Part shown: positions 50,808-60,785 of the stretch, one piece after another
Position numbering within the stretch: position 1 is the first letter of the stretch
Layout of the letters: each line of letters starts with the position of its first letter
Source of the DNA: Ligilactobacillus pobuzihii E100301 = KCTC 13174
GTDB lineage: Bacteria; Bacillota; Bacilli; Lactobacillales; Lactobacillaceae
Direction of reading: 5' to 3'
Length of the DNA: 64,000 nucleotides
NCBI RefSeq assembly: GCF_000349725.1
Contig: NZ_KB714697.1
Location: forward strand, 53,286 to 117,285
Program-made: the position numbers and the translations under genes
Notes under the pieces: model-generated
The model's database searches: none
The model's input: the letters and a program-made list of their open reading frames with translations, nothing else
Told to the model about the DNA's origin: nothing

Positions 50808-52538
50808 ATGAAAAATGGAGCAGATAGATTAGTAGATGTTTTAACTGCTTGGGGCGTGGACCATGTATATGGTTTACCAGGTGATTCAATTGATACGACA
50901 GTCGATGGCATTAGACGCCAATCTGATAAAGTTAAATTTATCCAGGTTCGTCATGAAGAAGTTGGTGCTTTAGCTGCTGCGGCAGAAGCCAAATTGACTG
51001 ACAAATTAGCAGTTTGTCTTTCAATCGGTGGGCCAGGCGCTATACACATGCTAAACGGTTTATATGATGCAAAAATGGACCATGCACCTGTGTTAGCTTT
51101 ATTAGGTCAAGTGGAGTCTAACTTGCTTAATACTGGTTTCTTTCAGGAAGTAAATACACCTCAGTTATTTGAAGATGTAGCTGTTTATAACCGTTCGATA
51201 ACTTCAGTCGATCATTTGGCTGAAACTGTTGACGAAGCTATTCGTACTGCATATGAAAAAAACGGTGTAGCAGTGTTGACTATTCCTGATGATATCCCAC
51301 AACAAAAATTAGCTACTGCTTTCAAACCAACTGCAGGCTCATTTAAGTTGCAAAAACCAGTTGTTCCTCAAGATGAAGTTGAAGAAGCTGTTGATTTATT
51401 GAATCGTGCTAAAAAACCTGTAGCCTTGTTTGGAACAGGTATCAAACACTCTGGTGAGATCATGCAGCGCTTTGTGGAGACTTATAAGATCCCATTTATT
51501 CAAACTTTACCTGCTAAAGGATTGATCCCAGATGATCATCTTAATTCATTAGGGCAGGTAGGTAAATTGGGAACTAAGGCTGCTTATCAAACAATGAAAT
51601 CTGCAGATTTAGTTTTGATGGTCGGAACTAATTATCCTTATACCGCATATCTGCCTAAGCCAGGTCGAGCTAAGAGCATCCAAATCAACCTTGAGCCTAG
51701 CCACCTAAATAAACGTTTCCCAGCTGATATCGCTATTCATGGCGATGCAGGTGAAGTTGTTGAAGCAATTTTAAATAGTGGACTAGAACCAACTGATGGG
51801 TCATTCTTGGCTAACTGTCAAAAACATATGGATACTTGGAACTCTTGGGTTGAAGAAAAACGAGAATTAAAAAGTCTACCTTTAGCACCAGAAGTTTTAT
51901 TTGACCAAATTTACAAAACTGCTCCCAAAGATGCTGTTTATGCAATTGATGTTGGTACAGCAACTTCTTGGAGCGCTCGTTATTTGCCAGTTGGTCCTAA
52001 GCAACAATATACGATCTCGTCTTGGTTAGGAACGATGGGATGTGCTTTACCAGCTGCAATTGCGGCCTCACAAGTTTATCCAGACCGACAAGTGATCTCG
52101 ATCAATGGTGATGGTGCTTTTGCAATGGTAATGGAAGATTTTGCTACAGCAGCTAAATATAAAATGCCATTGATCAATATTGTTTTGAATAATCGTAAAT
52201 TGGCATTTATTCAATATGAGCAACAATCGGCTGGTCAGTTGAACTATGCAATTGATCTAGAAGATATGGATTATGCCAAATTTGCAGAAGCTGCTGGTGG
52301 TATTGGTTACACAGTAACTAATAAGCAAGAATTTGATATGGCGCTTAAAAAAGCCTACAAAGTTAAGGACCGTCCAGTTTTGATCAATGCATATGTTGCC
52401 GATGATGCACCACTTCCTGGACAAATTGTTGCTGATGAAGCAAAAGGTTATACTAAATTTGGTACGCAGTATCTTTCTAAGAAACATCGTATTCCAAAAT
52501 TACCACCGATCAAAGATATTATACGTCATTTCTTTTAA
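50808..52538 (+). CDS. Pyruvate oxidase (paralogue 1)
   Basis: ThDP/FAD enzyme oxidising pyruvate with O2 and phosphate to acetyl phosphate, CO2 and H2O2. 576 residues with three domains: Pyr ([25 protein letters not shown] with catalytic E50), FAD-binding centre ([10 protein letters not shown]), and PP domain with the ThDP motif INGDGAFAM...LNN. It is shorter than paralogue 2 and clearly different in sequence. Other ThDP oxidases such as acetolactate synthase share the fold, but RHEEVGA plus overall layout favours POX/SpxB. It lies alone, with its own terminator. Confidence 0.87.
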   Translation: MKNGADRLVDVLTAWGVDHVYGLPGDSIDTTVDGIRRQSDKVKFIQVRHEEVGALAAAAEAKLTDKLAVCLSIGGPGAIHMLNGLYDAKMDHAPVLALLGQVESNLLNTGFFQEVNTPQLFEDVAVYNRSITSVDHLAETVDEAIRTAYEKNGVAVLTIPDDIPQQKLATAFKPTAGSFKLQKPVVPQDEVEEAVDLLNRAKKPVALFGTGIKHSGEIMQRFVETYKIPFIQTLPAKGLIPDDHLNSLGQVGKLGTKAAYQTMKSADLVLMVGTNYPYTAYLPKPGRAKSIQINLEPSHLNKRFPADIAIHGDAGEVVEAILNSGLEPTDGSFLANCQKHMDTWNSWVEEKRELKSLPLAPEVLFDQIYKTAPKDAVYAIDVGTATSWSARYLPVGPKQQYTISSWLGTMGCALPAAIAASQVYPDRQVISINGDGAFAMVMEDFATAAKYKMPLINIVLNNRKLAFIQYEQQSAGQLNYAIDLEDMDYAKFAEAAGGIGYTVTNKQEFDMALKKAYKVKDRPVLINAYVADDAPLPGQIVADEAKGYTKFGTQYLSKKHRIPKLPPIKDIIRHFF

Positions 52539-52549
52539 TTAAATTGTTT

Positions 52550-52582
52550 AAAGAGGCAGGGATGAGAATCCTTGTCTTTTTA
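52550..52582 (+). terminator. Intrinsic terminator after pyruvate oxidase 1
   Basis: GGCAGGGA (52555-52562) pairs with TCCTTGTC (52569-52576), two wobbles, flanked by AAAGA on the left and TTTTT on the right. Confidence 0.75.
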
Positions 52583-52613
52583 TATGTAAGGTTAATTTAT
52601 ATTTATTATGATT

Positions 52614-52643
52614 TTGTGAATCAATATCATGTTATTATATACT
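52614..52643 (+). promoter_or_regulatory. glyA: Promoter of glyA
   Basis: TTGTGA (52614-52619), 18 bases, TATACT (52638-52643), 29 bases before the glyA TTG. Confidence 0.6.
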
Positions 52644-52672
52644 TTAGAAAACAAAAGGGGGCTGATCTTCAG

Positions 52673-53932
52673 TTGAATTATCAAAAATTAGATCCGGAAT
52701 TGTGGCAAGCAGTTGAAAATGAGCAACAAAGGCAAGAGAATAATATCGAGCTGATTGCTTCCGAAAATATTGTTTCTCCTGCTGTTAGGGCGGCACAAGG
52801 CTCGGTACTGACTAATAAATATTCGGAAGGTTATCCAGGTAAACGATATTACGGTGGCAATGAATATGTTGACATTATTGAAAAATTGGCAATTGATCGT
52901 GCTAAGCAGCTTTTTGGAGCTGAATATGCCAATGTACAGCCTCATTCAGGTTCGCAGGCAAATCAAGAAGTTTATGCAGCATTTTTAAATCCTGGAGATA
53001 AGATCTTGGGGATGGATCTTAATGCGGGTGGACATTTGTCACACGGAGCGAAGGTCAATTTTAGCGGTAAATTATATCGATCTTTTTCTTATGGTTTAGA
53101 TTCAGAAACTGAATTGCTTGATTATGCTGAAATTTTGAAAGTTGCACGTGATGTACAGCCTAATTTGATCATTGCAGGTGCTTCAGCTTATAGCCGGACG
53201 ATCGATTGGGCTAAATTCCGTGAAATAGCTGATGATGTTGGCGCGTATCTAATGGTTGATATGGCCCATATTGCTGGCTTGGTCGCTGCAAAGCTTCATC
53301 CAAATCCAGTTTTGTACGCTGATGTTGTTACGACTACTACACATAAAACGTTACGTGGTCCTCGTGGTGGCTTGATACTTGCCAAAGAAAAATATGCAAA
53401 AAAAATCAATTCTGCTGTTTTCCCAGGGTCTCAAGGTGGCCCATTAGACCATGTGATCGCAGCGAAAGCAACAATGCTATATGAGGACCTTCAACCAGAA
53501 TTTAAGGAATATGCGGCTCAAATTATTCGTAACGCACAGGCTATGGCTGATGAGTTTTCTCATTATGATCATATTCGTGTTGTTTCTGGTGGAACTGATA
53601 ATCATTTGCTGACTTTGGACTTATCACAAACAGAGCTGAATGGGAAACAAGCTCAGGAAGCTTTGGACTCTGTTTCGATCACCACTAACAAAGAAGCAAT
53701 TCCAGCTGAAAAATTAAGTCCTTTCAAAACTTCTGGTATTCGTCTAGGGACTCCAGCGATCACTACTCGTGGTTTTAAAGAAGATGATTGTCGCCAAGTT
53801 GCTCGGCTAATTGTACGAACCATTAATAATCATGATAATGAACTTGAATTAAATAAAATAAAAGAAGAAGTTCATAAGTTAACAGCTGCTCATCCAATTT
53901 ATGATTATCTCGCACCGATTGAGTTTAAATAG
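52673..53932 (+). CDS. glyA: Serine hydroxymethyltransferase
   Basis: GlyA turns serine and tetrahydrofolate into glycine and 5,10-methylene-THF, the main one-carbon source. The TTG at 52673 gives 419 residues beginning [11 protein letters not shown], the family length; longer in-frame starts would add a hydrophobic stretch encoded by the promoter region. [32 protein letters not shown] and the PLP-lysine motif [14 protein letters not shown] (Lys near 225) are intact. It is a single-gene unit with strong terminator. Confidence 0.96.
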   Translation: MNYQKLDPELWQAVENEQQRQENNIELIASENIVSPAVRAAQGSVLTNKYSEGYPGKRYYGGNEYVDIIEKLAIDRAKQLFGAEYANVQPHSGSQANQEVYAAFLNPGDKILGMDLNAGGHLSHGAKVNFSGKLYRSFSYGLDSETELLDYAEILKVARDVQPNLIIAGASAYSRTIDWAKFREIADDVGAYLMVDMAHIAGLVAAKLHPNPVLYADVVTTTTHKTLRGPRGGLILAKEKYAKKINSAVFPGSQGGPLDHVIAAKATMLYEDLQPEFKEYAAQIIRNAQAMADEFSHYDHIRVVSGGTDNHLLTLDLSQTELNGKQAQEALDSVSITTNKEAIPAEKLSPFKTSGIRLGTPAITTRGFKEDDCRQVARLIVRTINNHDNELELNKIKEEVHKLTAAHPIYDYLAPIEFK

Positions 53933-53963
53933 TTTTTTATAAAAAAACTCCGAATAAATTAAA

Positions 53964-54018
53964 ATGCTCCATGATCATTAGCTTTTAATGTCTAACGATC
54001 ATGGAGCACTTTTTTTTT
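53964..54018 (+). terminator. Strong terminator after glyA
   Basis: TGCTCCATGATCATTA pairs with TAACGATCATGGAGCA, one mismatch, followed by nine T. An A-run on the left makes it usable also by the convergent GNAT gene. Confidence 0.93.
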
Positions 54019-54044
54019 AGAAAACGACTCTACTGGAAAATAAT

Positions 54045-54548
54045 TTAGTCGGTATCAAAATGTTGACCCATAATAACTAAGTCTAAGTAGTTATTGTCTA
54101 TTTGTGCCACTTGAGGTAAAAATCCCCAGCGGTTAAAATTTTGTTTTTCAAAAAGAGCAAGACTGGCTGGGTTTTGTTTAAAAATAAAAGCAACAATATT
54201 TTTGATCCCTATATATTTAAGTTGGCTCTTTACAAAATTTAGGGTTTTTGTTCCTAAATGGTGACCACGATAATTTTCGTCTATGTACAAACTGATTTCT
54301 GCAGTTTGACTATATGCTGCTCTGCCATAAAATGGTTCTAGACCGACCCAACCAATAATGATATTATCTTTTTTGATAGTCCATAAAGGGTATGAATTTT
54401 GATTATATTCTTCAAACCAGGACTTTCTGTCAGCAACCGTAACTGGCTGAGTGTCAGCTGTCACCGTTTTTAATTTGATAGTTTGATTATATATTTCGAC
54501 GATTTTAGGTAGATCACTTTTTTGAGCAAATTCAAATTTAATGTCCAT
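54045..54548 (-). CDS. GNAT-family N-acetyltransferase, phosphinothricin-acetyltransferase-like
   Basis: 167 residues on the minus strand, converging on glyA. The start ATG at 54548 follows AAAGGA; a longer in-frame extension upstream has no ribosome site. The sequence contains IVEIYNQTI, ISLYIDENYRGHHLGTKTL (acetyl-CoA loop RGHHLG) and the ASLALFEKQNF late motif of the Pat/RimI group. In this subgroup known substrates are small amines or amino acid analogues; the true substrate here is unknown. Confidence 0.85.
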   Translation of the reverse strand: MDIKFEFAQKSDLPKIVEIYNQTIKLKTVTADTQPVTVADRKSWFEEYNQNSYPLWTIKKDNIIIGWVGLEPFYGRAAYSQTAEISLYIDENYRGHHLGTKTLNFVKSQLKYIGIKNIVAFIFKQNPASLALFEKQNFNRWGFLPQVAQIDNNYLDLVIMGQHFDTD

Positions 54549-54777
54549 AGATAGTTTTCCTTTCGAAAATTGCTTATTACAATTTAGTTTTATATTAGTA
54601 TTTAAAGTTGATTTTTCTAAAAATAATAGCAGAGAACATTGTATATAACAAACCGCTTTATTTTTTTTGAGGTTGACATGAGAAAGGCAGCTATTCAACA
54701 ATAAACATATCACATTATTTTAATAGAAAAATGAGTTACAATATCTATAATGGATATCATAGAGGAGGAAGTAATAT

Positions 54778-55617
54778 ATGGCAATACCCAAAGTAGTATT
54801 AAACGATGGTTATAAGCTGCCCAAAGTTGGGTTAGGTACTTTTCAGCTACGTGGTGGAATAGGTTATCACCAAATTATTTCAGCGATCAAAGACGGCTAT
54901 CGTTCAATTGATAGTGCAACAAATTATGATAATGAAGGAATTGTCGGTAAAGCGATCCGAGATTCTGGTGTGCCCCGAGATCAAATATTTGTTTCGTCAA
55001 AACTTCCTGGTAAGTATCATGGTTATGATGATGCTTTAAACGCGATCAAAGAATCATTAGCCAGGATGGGCTTGGAATACTTTGATCTATACTTGATTCA
55101 TTGGCCGCTACCAAAGAGAGGCTTATATGTTGAAGCTTGGAAAGCACTTGTTACTGCTCAAAAACTCGGCTTGATCAAGTCGATCGGTGTTTCCAATTTT
55201 GAGCCTGAGCATTTAGATAAGATCATTGCTGAAACTGGAGTAACACCTTCCGTTAATCAAATTGAGATCCACCCATACTGGGTCAATGACCAACGTGTAC
55301 AAGAAGACGCTAAACGTGGGATAGTAACTGAAGCATGGAGTCCTTTAGGACGCGGTAGTTCAGCTTTAAGTGAACCGATCGTTAAAAAGCTTGCTGAAAA
55401 ATACGATAAAAATGTTGGGCAGATCATATTAAGGTGGCATATCCAGCGTGGAATCGTACCTCTTCCCAAGTCAACAAATTTAAAACATCAGCGTGCAAAC
55501 CTTGATGTTTTTGATTTTGAATTAACTGATGATGAAGTTAAAGCAATTAATACTTTGGATCGACAAGATGGACGTATCGACGGACAAGATCCAAATGAAT
55601 ACGAAGAGTTTGAATAA
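54778..55617 (+). CDS. Aldo/keto reductase
   Basis: NAD(P)H-dependent reductase of the AKR5-type found in lactobacilli (2,5-diketogluconate reductase/glyoxal reductase-like). 279 residues. The tetrad is complete: D45, Y50, K75, H108, seen in SIDSATNYDNE, SSKLPGK and YLIHWP. SIGVSNFEPEHL and the late LPKSTN (NADP phosphate-binding) fit. The ATG follows AGGAGGAAG. Possible -10 elements TACAAT and TATAAT lie at 54737 and 54746. Substrate unknown. Confidence 0.92.
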   Translation: MAIPKVVLNDGYKLPKVGLGTFQLRGGIGYHQIISAIKDGYRSIDSATNYDNEGIVGKAIRDSGVPRDQIFVSSKLPGKYHGYDDALNAIKESLARMGLEYFDLYLIHWPLPKRGLYVEAWKALVTAQKLGLIKSIGVSNFEPEHLDKIIAETGVTPSVNQIEIHPYWVNDQRVQEDAKRGIVTEAWSPLGRGSSALSEPIVKKLAEKYDKNVGQIILRWHIQRGIVPLPKSTNLKHQRANLDVFDFELTDDEVKAINTLDRQDGRIDGQDPNEYEEFE

Positions 55618-55634
55618 TAGGATAGCCTAATTTG

Positions 55635-55688
55635 GTAGCTTTGTTGTCATAAGACTTTACTGTCAAGACAACGAAGCTGCTTTTTTTA
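55635..55688 (+). terminator. Terminator after aldo/keto reductase, overlapping the convergent gene
   Basis: A 14-bp stem (55635-55648 with 55667-55680) with two wobbles, AGCTTTGTTGTC against GACAACGAAGCT, followed by seven T. Its 3' arm and T-run are inside the last codons of the minus-strand gene ending at 55663. Confidence 0.92.
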
Positions 55689-56382
55689 ATTGCCTTAACA
55701 AAACTTTGTCGGAGATATTAGTTTTACATACGTCTTGCCATTTCCAATTTTCTGGCTGAAGATCTGCAAGGACGGGTTTGATCCACTGATTAGTCGGCAA
55801 GAGTTTTAATAAATCATGGGCATTAAATTGTGAAAAAAGAAAGTTTCTACCGTATAGTTGGGAAATTACTTTCTGAAAGTTGTGATCAGTGACTGGCAAT
55901 AAAAGATGGTTTAGATTATTTCTATTACCAATAAAAAAATAGTTTTGATTTAGTTCTTTGTCTATATCAATTTTGTTATTTTTATTTTTTTCAGTTTTAT
56001 TTGGTAAATGCAATACACAAACTAATCCTTGTTGTTGAAGGTACATTAAAAAATGTAGCATGGCTAATTCTTGTCTTGTAAATGAAAAAGTGTTTAGCTT
56101 TGGCTTAGATAATTGTTTTTCTAGTTGTGATTTTAAATAAACTAGGTTTGCCGGGTTACCAAAATTAAATTCTAATTGTTGGGCGTTTTTAAGCCAAAGA
56201 GGGTGATCAGCTAAACGTAATGTAAGCCAAATATTATGAGCTGATCTTAATAGAAAATAGGCACTGTCATTGGTTTTTGAGTAATTAACAGCAACTATAG
56301 ATTGCGATGGTTTCAGTGAGCAGGATACGCTATGAAATAAATACCTGAAGAATAAAGATCGTTCGGCAGGAAAAACTGTCAT
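55663..56382 (-). CDS. Uncharacterised protein, 239 aa
   Basis: I do not recognise this protein. It is well supported as a gene: ATG at 56382 seven bases after GAGGTG, 239 codons open, and flanking terminators. The sequence is rich in Leu, Asn, Gln and aromatic residues, has no signal peptide or membrane helix, and contains a charged KTEKNKNNKIDIDKEL loop in the middle. The last residues (LLRQLKKAASLS) are encoded inside the terminator of the facing reductase. It lies downstream of pyruvate oxidase 2 on the same strand but behind a terminator. Function unknown. Confidence 0.75.
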   Translation of the reverse strand: MTVFPAERSLFFRYLFHSVSCSLKPSQSIVAVNYSKTNDSAYFLLRSAHNIWLTLRLADHPLWLKNAQQLEFNFGNPANLVYLKSQLEKQLSKPKLNTFSFTRQELAMLHFLMYLQQQGLVCVLHLPNKTEKNKNNKIDIDKELNQNYFFIGNRNNLNHLLLPVTDHNFQKVISQLYGRNFLFSQFNAHDLLKLLPTNQWIKPVLADLQPENWKWQDVCKTNISDKVLLRQLKKAASLS

Positions 56383-56479
56383 TGATTACACCTCGAATAA
56401 TTTTTTACTTGTAGTTCACAACTTAAATGATAATATACAAAATTCCAAAAATAAAATAAACTCTACGCGGGTAACGCAT

Positions 56480-56513
56480 AAAAAAAGACACATCGGATGA
56501 TGTGCCTTTTTTT
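56480..56513 (-). terminator. Bidirectional terminator after pyruvate oxidase 2
   Basis: GACACATC (56487-56494) pairs with GATGTGCC (56499-56506), flanked by A-run and T-run, so it works in either direction. It lies 16 bases beyond the minus-strand oxidase stop. Confidence 0.88.
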
Positions 56514-56529
56514 ACTTTGAGGTGTGATC

Positions 56530-58341
56530 TTAGAGTTCAACACCATATTTTTCCAAGTAATATGGGAAAGGTTTTAATTCTGAAGCATCATATTCTTCGA
56601 AGAATTCTTCGATCGAACGTTTACCATGAGCTTGTTGGTAACCATCTGAAATGTATTCAACAAAGTGGTCGCCTTCGATCTTAAGTTGTAATTCTTCAAC
56701 TGGAATACCACGTTTACCTGTGATATTTGCGTCGATCAAAACAGGTTTACCTGCTTTAGAAGTTTCAAGTGCCTCATCAAAAGCAGCTCTCAAATCTTTA
56801 GCGTCGTTAACTTCGATACCATGAACGCCCATTGCTTCAGCGATATCTTTAAACTTAGCATCCTTCAAATCGATACCAAAGTTGTTCATTGTCAAGTCAT
56901 CTTGTTCTGACTTAATGAAACTGAGGTATTGATTAGATGTAATAATGTTAATGACAGGCAAGTTGTATTTGTTCAATGTCAAAAGATCTTGCATAACCAT
57001 TGAGAACGCACCATCACCTGCAATGTTAAATACCTGGCGTTTTGGGTAAGCGAATTGTGCTGCCATAGCACCTGGAAGCCCCCAGCCCATCGTTGCGAAT
57101 AGAGCTGAAATAGTCATTTGTTGACCGCGTTTCATATCTAAGAAACGGAAACTGTTAATGATATTATCACCAACATCAACTGAGAAGAGTGCATCTGGCT
57201 CAGCAATACGGTTGATTTCACGGTAAATCTGCTCGTATTCAAGGGCGCCTTCAGTTTTGTTCATTAAACTTTCAAGGTAAGCTCTCCAGTCTTTCATGTC
57301 TTCTACAGCAGCTTTGTAGAATGGCGATTCTGGTTGTTTTTCACTTAATTTTAGGGCTTTGTCCAAGAATTTGCCAGAATCTGACCAGATACTGTAGTTA
57401 AGATAGTGGTGACGACCAAATTTAGACCGATCATTATCGATTTGAACAAATGTAAAGTCATGAGTCCGATAAACTAAGTTAGCAAATGGGAAGTTAGCAC
57501 CTAATGCGATAACTAGGTCAGCTGAACCAAATACTTCGTCGGCTGCTTTAGATGCAGCACGGTTAGAAGTACCCATGTTACCTGCAAAATGATCGTCTAC
57601 TTTACCTTTGGCTAGACCAGTGATCACAACAGGAATTTGTAATTTTTCTGATAACTCTTGTAATTTATCTTGGTTATCTTTGATACCTGAACCAACGTGG
57701 AAAACAGGGCGTTTAGCCTTTTTGATCATATCAAGTAAATGATTAACTTCTTCGTCAGTCGCTTCAGGTTGTGGAGCTGCTTTTTGGTCTGTTAATTGTG
57801 CGGAAGAGAATGGAACATCTTCAATTTCCTCGAAACCAATGTCGTTAGGAATAACAACAACAGAAACACCGTTATTTTTGTATGCTTCACGGATAGCTTT
57901 GTCGATTACATATGGCAAGCTTTCTGGAGTCAAAACAACACGGTTATAGTCTGCAACATCAGTAAACATAGGAACTTCTGGAAATTCTTGGAAGTAGTCA
58001 TAGTTCACATTTGAACGAGGCACCTGTCCTACGATAGCTAATACAGGAACATTATCTTCTTTAGCATCGTATAAACCATTCAATAAGTTAACTGCACCAG
58101 GACCAGCTGAACCAAAGGCTACACCAATTTCACCAGTAGCTTTAGCATGACCAGCAGCGGCTAAGGCACCAACTTGTTCATGACGTACTTGTACGTATTT
58201 AATGTTTTCTTGTTCAACTTCTAGACCATGTAATGTGGAACTGATCGAACCACCAGGATACCCATAAACATGTTTGACCCCCCAAGATTCTAAAACTTTC
58301 ATCATCGCAACGCCGGCTTCAACGGTTTGTTGTTTTTGCAA
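56530..58341 (-). CDS. Pyruvate oxidase (paralogue 2)
   Basis: 603 residues, the exact length of the well-studied Lactobacillus plantarum POX. It makes acetyl phosphate and H2O2 from pyruvate. Pyr domain: HVYGYPGGSISSTLHG and QVRHEQVGALAAAGHA with catalytic E55; central FAD domain: HVGSGIKDN; PP domain: IAGDGAFSMVMQD...SNQYLSFIK. Its C-terminal 35-residue tail (SIEEFFEEYDASELKPFPYYLEK region) is also POX-like. The start is TTG after GAAAGGA. The promoter is overlapped by a cre-like site, fitting catabolite repression. Confidence 0.92.
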   Translation of the reverse strand: MQKQQTVEAGVAMMKVLESWGVKHVYGYPGGSISSTLHGLEVEQENIKYVQVRHEQVGALAAAGHAKATGEIGVAFGSAGPGAVNLLNGLYDAKEDNVPVLAIVGQVPRSNVNYDYFQEFPEVPMFTDVADYNRVVLTPESLPYVIDKAIREAYKNNGVSVVVIPNDIGFEEIEDVPFSSAQLTDQKAAPQPEATDEEVNHLLDMIKKAKRPVFHVGSGIKDNQDKLQELSEKLQIPVVITGLAKGKVDDHFAGNMGTSNRAASKAADEVFGSADLVIALGANFPFANLVYRTHDFTFVQIDNDRSKFGRHHYLNYSIWSDSGKFLDKALKLSEKQPESPFYKAAVEDMKDWRAYLESLMNKTEGALEYEQIYREINRIAEPDALFSVDVGDNIINSFRFLDMKRGQQMTISALFATMGWGLPGAMAAQFAYPKRQVFNIAGDGAFSMVMQDLLTLNKYNLPVINIITSNQYLSFIKSEQDDLTMNNFGIDLKDAKFKDIAEAMGVHGIEVNDAKDLRAAFDEALETSKAGKPVLIDANITGKRGIPVEELQLKIEGDHFVEYISDGYQQAHGKRSIEEFFEEYDASELKPFPYYLEKYGVEL

Positions 58342-58387
58342 AATAATACATCCTTTCTCTCTGATAAGCTAAAAACCAACACTATTC

Positions 58388-58416
58388 ATTCTACCTTAAA
58401 AGAAAATCGCTTACAA
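58388..58416 (-). promoter_or_regulatory. Promoter of pyruvate oxidase 2 with overlapping cre-like site
   Basis: Minus strand: TTGTAA (58411-58416), 17 bases, TAGAAT (58388-58393). The same -35 is the left half of a cre-like sequence TTGTAAGCGATTTTC (58402-58416), which matches the WTGNAANCG core and departs at the last conserved C. CcpA bound there would block RNA polymerase. The 357-base gap to lepA holds this and the lepA promoter. Confidence 0.65.
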
Positions 58417-58624
58417 GGTTGTACGCAACATTTTTTTAATTTTTTCAAAAAAACTAAAAAATTTCTTTAAAAACAGCGATTACTTTCGTCAAAATAGAAC
58501 TTTAGTTAATTTTAGTAGGAATTTCATATTAAATAAATATAAACAGCTTATTTAAGTATTGAAATATGATTTAATTATGCCGGAAAAGTATGGTGAATAA
58601 AAAGTTATTACGCTGATTGATAAA

Positions 58625-58654
58625 TTGACTGTTAACTCTTTGGCAGGCTATAAT
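58625..58654 (+). promoter_or_regulatory. lepA: Promoter of lepA
   Basis: TTGACT (58625-58630), 18 bases, TATAAT (58649-58654), 45 bases before the ATG. Confidence 0.82.
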
Positions 58655-58698
58655 GTACTGTTAGGAACATAACAGAAAAGAAAGCAGGAATTTGCTGA

Positions 58699-60528
58699 AT
58701 GAATATAGAAGAAATGAAGGAGCGTCAGAAACATATTCGCAATTTTTCGATCGTTGCGCATATTGATCATGGAAAGTCCACGATTGCGGATCGAATTCTT
58801 GAGTTGACGGATACTGTTTCTCATCGTGAAATGAAAGCACAACTTTTGGATTCGATGGATCTTGAACGAGAACGTGGGATCACGATCAAGTTGAATGCGG
58901 TTGAGTTAAAGTATCACGCAAATGATGGTGAAGATTATATTTTTCATTTGATTGATACACCAGGTCATGTTGACTTCTCTTATGAAGTTTCTCGCTCGTT
59001 AGCGGCTTGTGAAGGAGCAGTTTTGGTCGTTGATGCAGCTCAAGGGATCGAAGCACAGACTTTAGCAAATGTTTATTTGGCTATCGACGATGACCTAGAA
59101 ATTATTCCAGTTATTAATAAAGTGGATCTTCCATCAGCTGAGCCCGAACTGGTGCGTAAAGATATTGAGGACCTGATCGGTTTAGATGCTTCTGATGCGG
59201 TATTAACTTCAGGTAAAACTGGTTTAGGGATACCGGAAATGTTAGAACAAATCGTGAATAAAGTTCCGGCTCCGTCGGGTGACATTCAAGCGCCACTTAA
59301 AGCCTTAGTATTTGACTCTGTTTATGATGACTATCGTGGAGTTGTTTTAAGTATTAGGATCACCCAAGGGTGTGTTAAGCCTGGCGATAAGATCAAAATG
59401 ATGAATAGTGGTATGGAATACGACGTTGCTGAAGTTGGGGTCAACTCGCCTAAACCGTTAAAACGTGATTTTTTAATGGCAGGCGATGTGGGTTATTTGA
59501 CTGCTAGTATCAAAAATATTAAGAACACACGTGTTGGTGATACAGTCACTAATGCTGATGATCCGGCTGCCAGACCATTACCTGGCTACCGTGAGATGCA
59601 TCCGATGGTATACTCAGGACTCTATCCAACGGATAATGGCAAGTATAACGATTTGCGTGAAGCACTGGAAAAGCTGCAGTTGAATGATGCTGCTTTGGAA
59701 TTTGAGCCAGAAACTTCTCAAGCTTTAGGTTTTGGCTTTCGGTGTGGCTTTTTAGGTTTACTTCATATGGACGTTATTCAAGAACGTTTAGAACGTGAAT
59801 TCGATATGGATCTGATCACGACAGCTCCAGCTGTTACTTATAACGTTGAATTGACTGATGGTTCGTACGTTAAGGTATCTAATCCTTCAGATATGCCAGA
59901 GGTCTCTAATATTGCTGAAATCAACGAACCGTTTGTTAGAGCTGAAATTATGGTGCCAAGCGAGTATGTAGGCGCTGTAATGGAATTGTGTCAGCGTAAA
60001 CGTGGACAATTCGTTACAATGGATTATCTGGATGACACGCGTGTTAATGTGATCTACAAGATGCCATTGGCAGAAATTATTTTTGATTTCTTTGATAAAT
60101 TAAAATCAAACACTCGTGGCTACGCTTCGTTAGATTATGAATTTGATAAAGAGCAACCGAGCGACCTAGTTAAGATCGATATTTTATTGAACGGTGAAAA
60201 AGTTGATGCTTTGAGTTTTATTTCGCATAAACAGTTTGCTGATGAGAGAGCTCGTGTGATCACTAAAAAGCTTAAAGAAATTATCCCACGACAAAACTTT
60301 GAAATTCCGATCCAGGCTGCAACCGGTTCGAAGATTATTGCTCGGACTAACATTAAGGCTTATCGTAAGGACGTTACTTCACGGATCCATACAGGTGATC
60401 CAGATCGTCGTGCTAAGTTACTTGAAAAGCAAAAACGTGGTAAAAAACGGATGAAAGATGTAGGGACTGTTCAAATACCTCAAGAGGCGTTTATGGCTGT
60501 GTTACAGTCAGAAGATGAAAGTAAATAA
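58699..60528 (+). CDS. lepA: Elongation factor 4 (LepA)
   Basis: Ribosomal GTPase that remodels translating or assembling ribosomes under stress. The GTPase domain reads [41 protein letters not shown]; the unique C-terminal domain includes ASLDYEF and the basic tail [17 protein letters not shown]. 609 residues. The ribosome site is weak (AGGAA). In many Firmicutes lepA lies next to dnaJ; here 10.4 kb lies between them. Confidence 0.97.
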   Translation: MNIEEMKERQKHIRNFSIVAHIDHGKSTIADRILELTDTVSHREMKAQLLDSMDLERERGITIKLNAVELKYHANDGEDYIFHLIDTPGHVDFSYEVSRSLAACEGAVLVVDAAQGIEAQTLANVYLAIDDDLEIIPVINKVDLPSAEPELVRKDIEDLIGLDASDAVLTSGKTGLGIPEMLEQIVNKVPAPSGDIQAPLKALVFDSVYDDYRGVVLSIRITQGCVKPGDKIKMMNSGMEYDVAEVGVNSPKPLKRDFLMAGDVGYLTASIKNIKNTRVGDTVTNADDPAARPLPGYREMHPMVYSGLYPTDNGKYNDLREALEKLQLNDAALEFEPETSQALGFGFRCGFLGLLHMDVIQERLEREFDMDLITTAPAVTYNVELTDGSYVKVSNPSDMPEVSNIAEINEPFVRAEIMVPSEYVGAVMELCQRKRGQFVTMDYLDDTRVNVIYKMPLAEIIFDFFDKLKSNTRGYASLDYEFDKEQPSDLVKIDILLNGEKVDALSFISHKQFADERARVITKKLKEIIPRQNFEIPIQAATGSKIIARTNIKAYRKDVTSRIHTGDPDRRAKLLEKQKRGKKRMKDVGTVQIPQEAFMAVLQSEDESK

Positions 60529-60611
60529 AGGTTTTTCTTTGCCTTCTAAATTAAGGTTAAGAATTATCAAAACCATTTCATCAGTCTTTGAGACATATTA
60601 GAATAGCAGTG

Positions 60612-60689
60612 GGTGGTAAGGACCACCTGATTTTTACAACTGTTTAGGGGAAAGTAATTTTTTTACAATTGCTTTCTCTTTTTTTTATT
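60612..60689 (+). terminator. Tandem terminators after lepA
   Basis: A first hairpin GGTGGT/ACCACC (60612-60627) is followed by TGATTTTT. A second, GGAAAGTAATT pairing with AATTGCTTTCT (about 60648-60677), is followed by a run of eight T. Confidence 0.85.
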
Positions 60690-60725
60690 TGAATAATGTA
60701 TACACTTACAAAAAGTAATTTTTAT

Positions 60726-60754
60726 TTGAATTCCTGAAATAGGATTGGTATGAT
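60726..60754 (+). promoter_or_regulatory. Promoter of the 149-aa orphan gene
   Basis: TTGAAT (60726-60731), 17 bases, TATGAT (60749-60754) with an extended -10 TGG. Confidence 0.7.
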
Positions 60755-60785
60755 GTCTTTCAGCATATTTGAGAGAGGTTTTTTT

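Noticed and set aside
52544-52672. Hydrophobic N-terminal extension of GlyA
   Set aside because: It is encoded by the terminator of the upstream gene and the glyA promoter; the TTG at 52673 gives the family N-terminus.
54549-54713. 55-residue N-terminal extension of the minus-strand GNAT protein
   Set aside because: No ribosome site for the longer start, whereas the ATG at 54548 has AAAGGA and begins at the normal GNAT fold.
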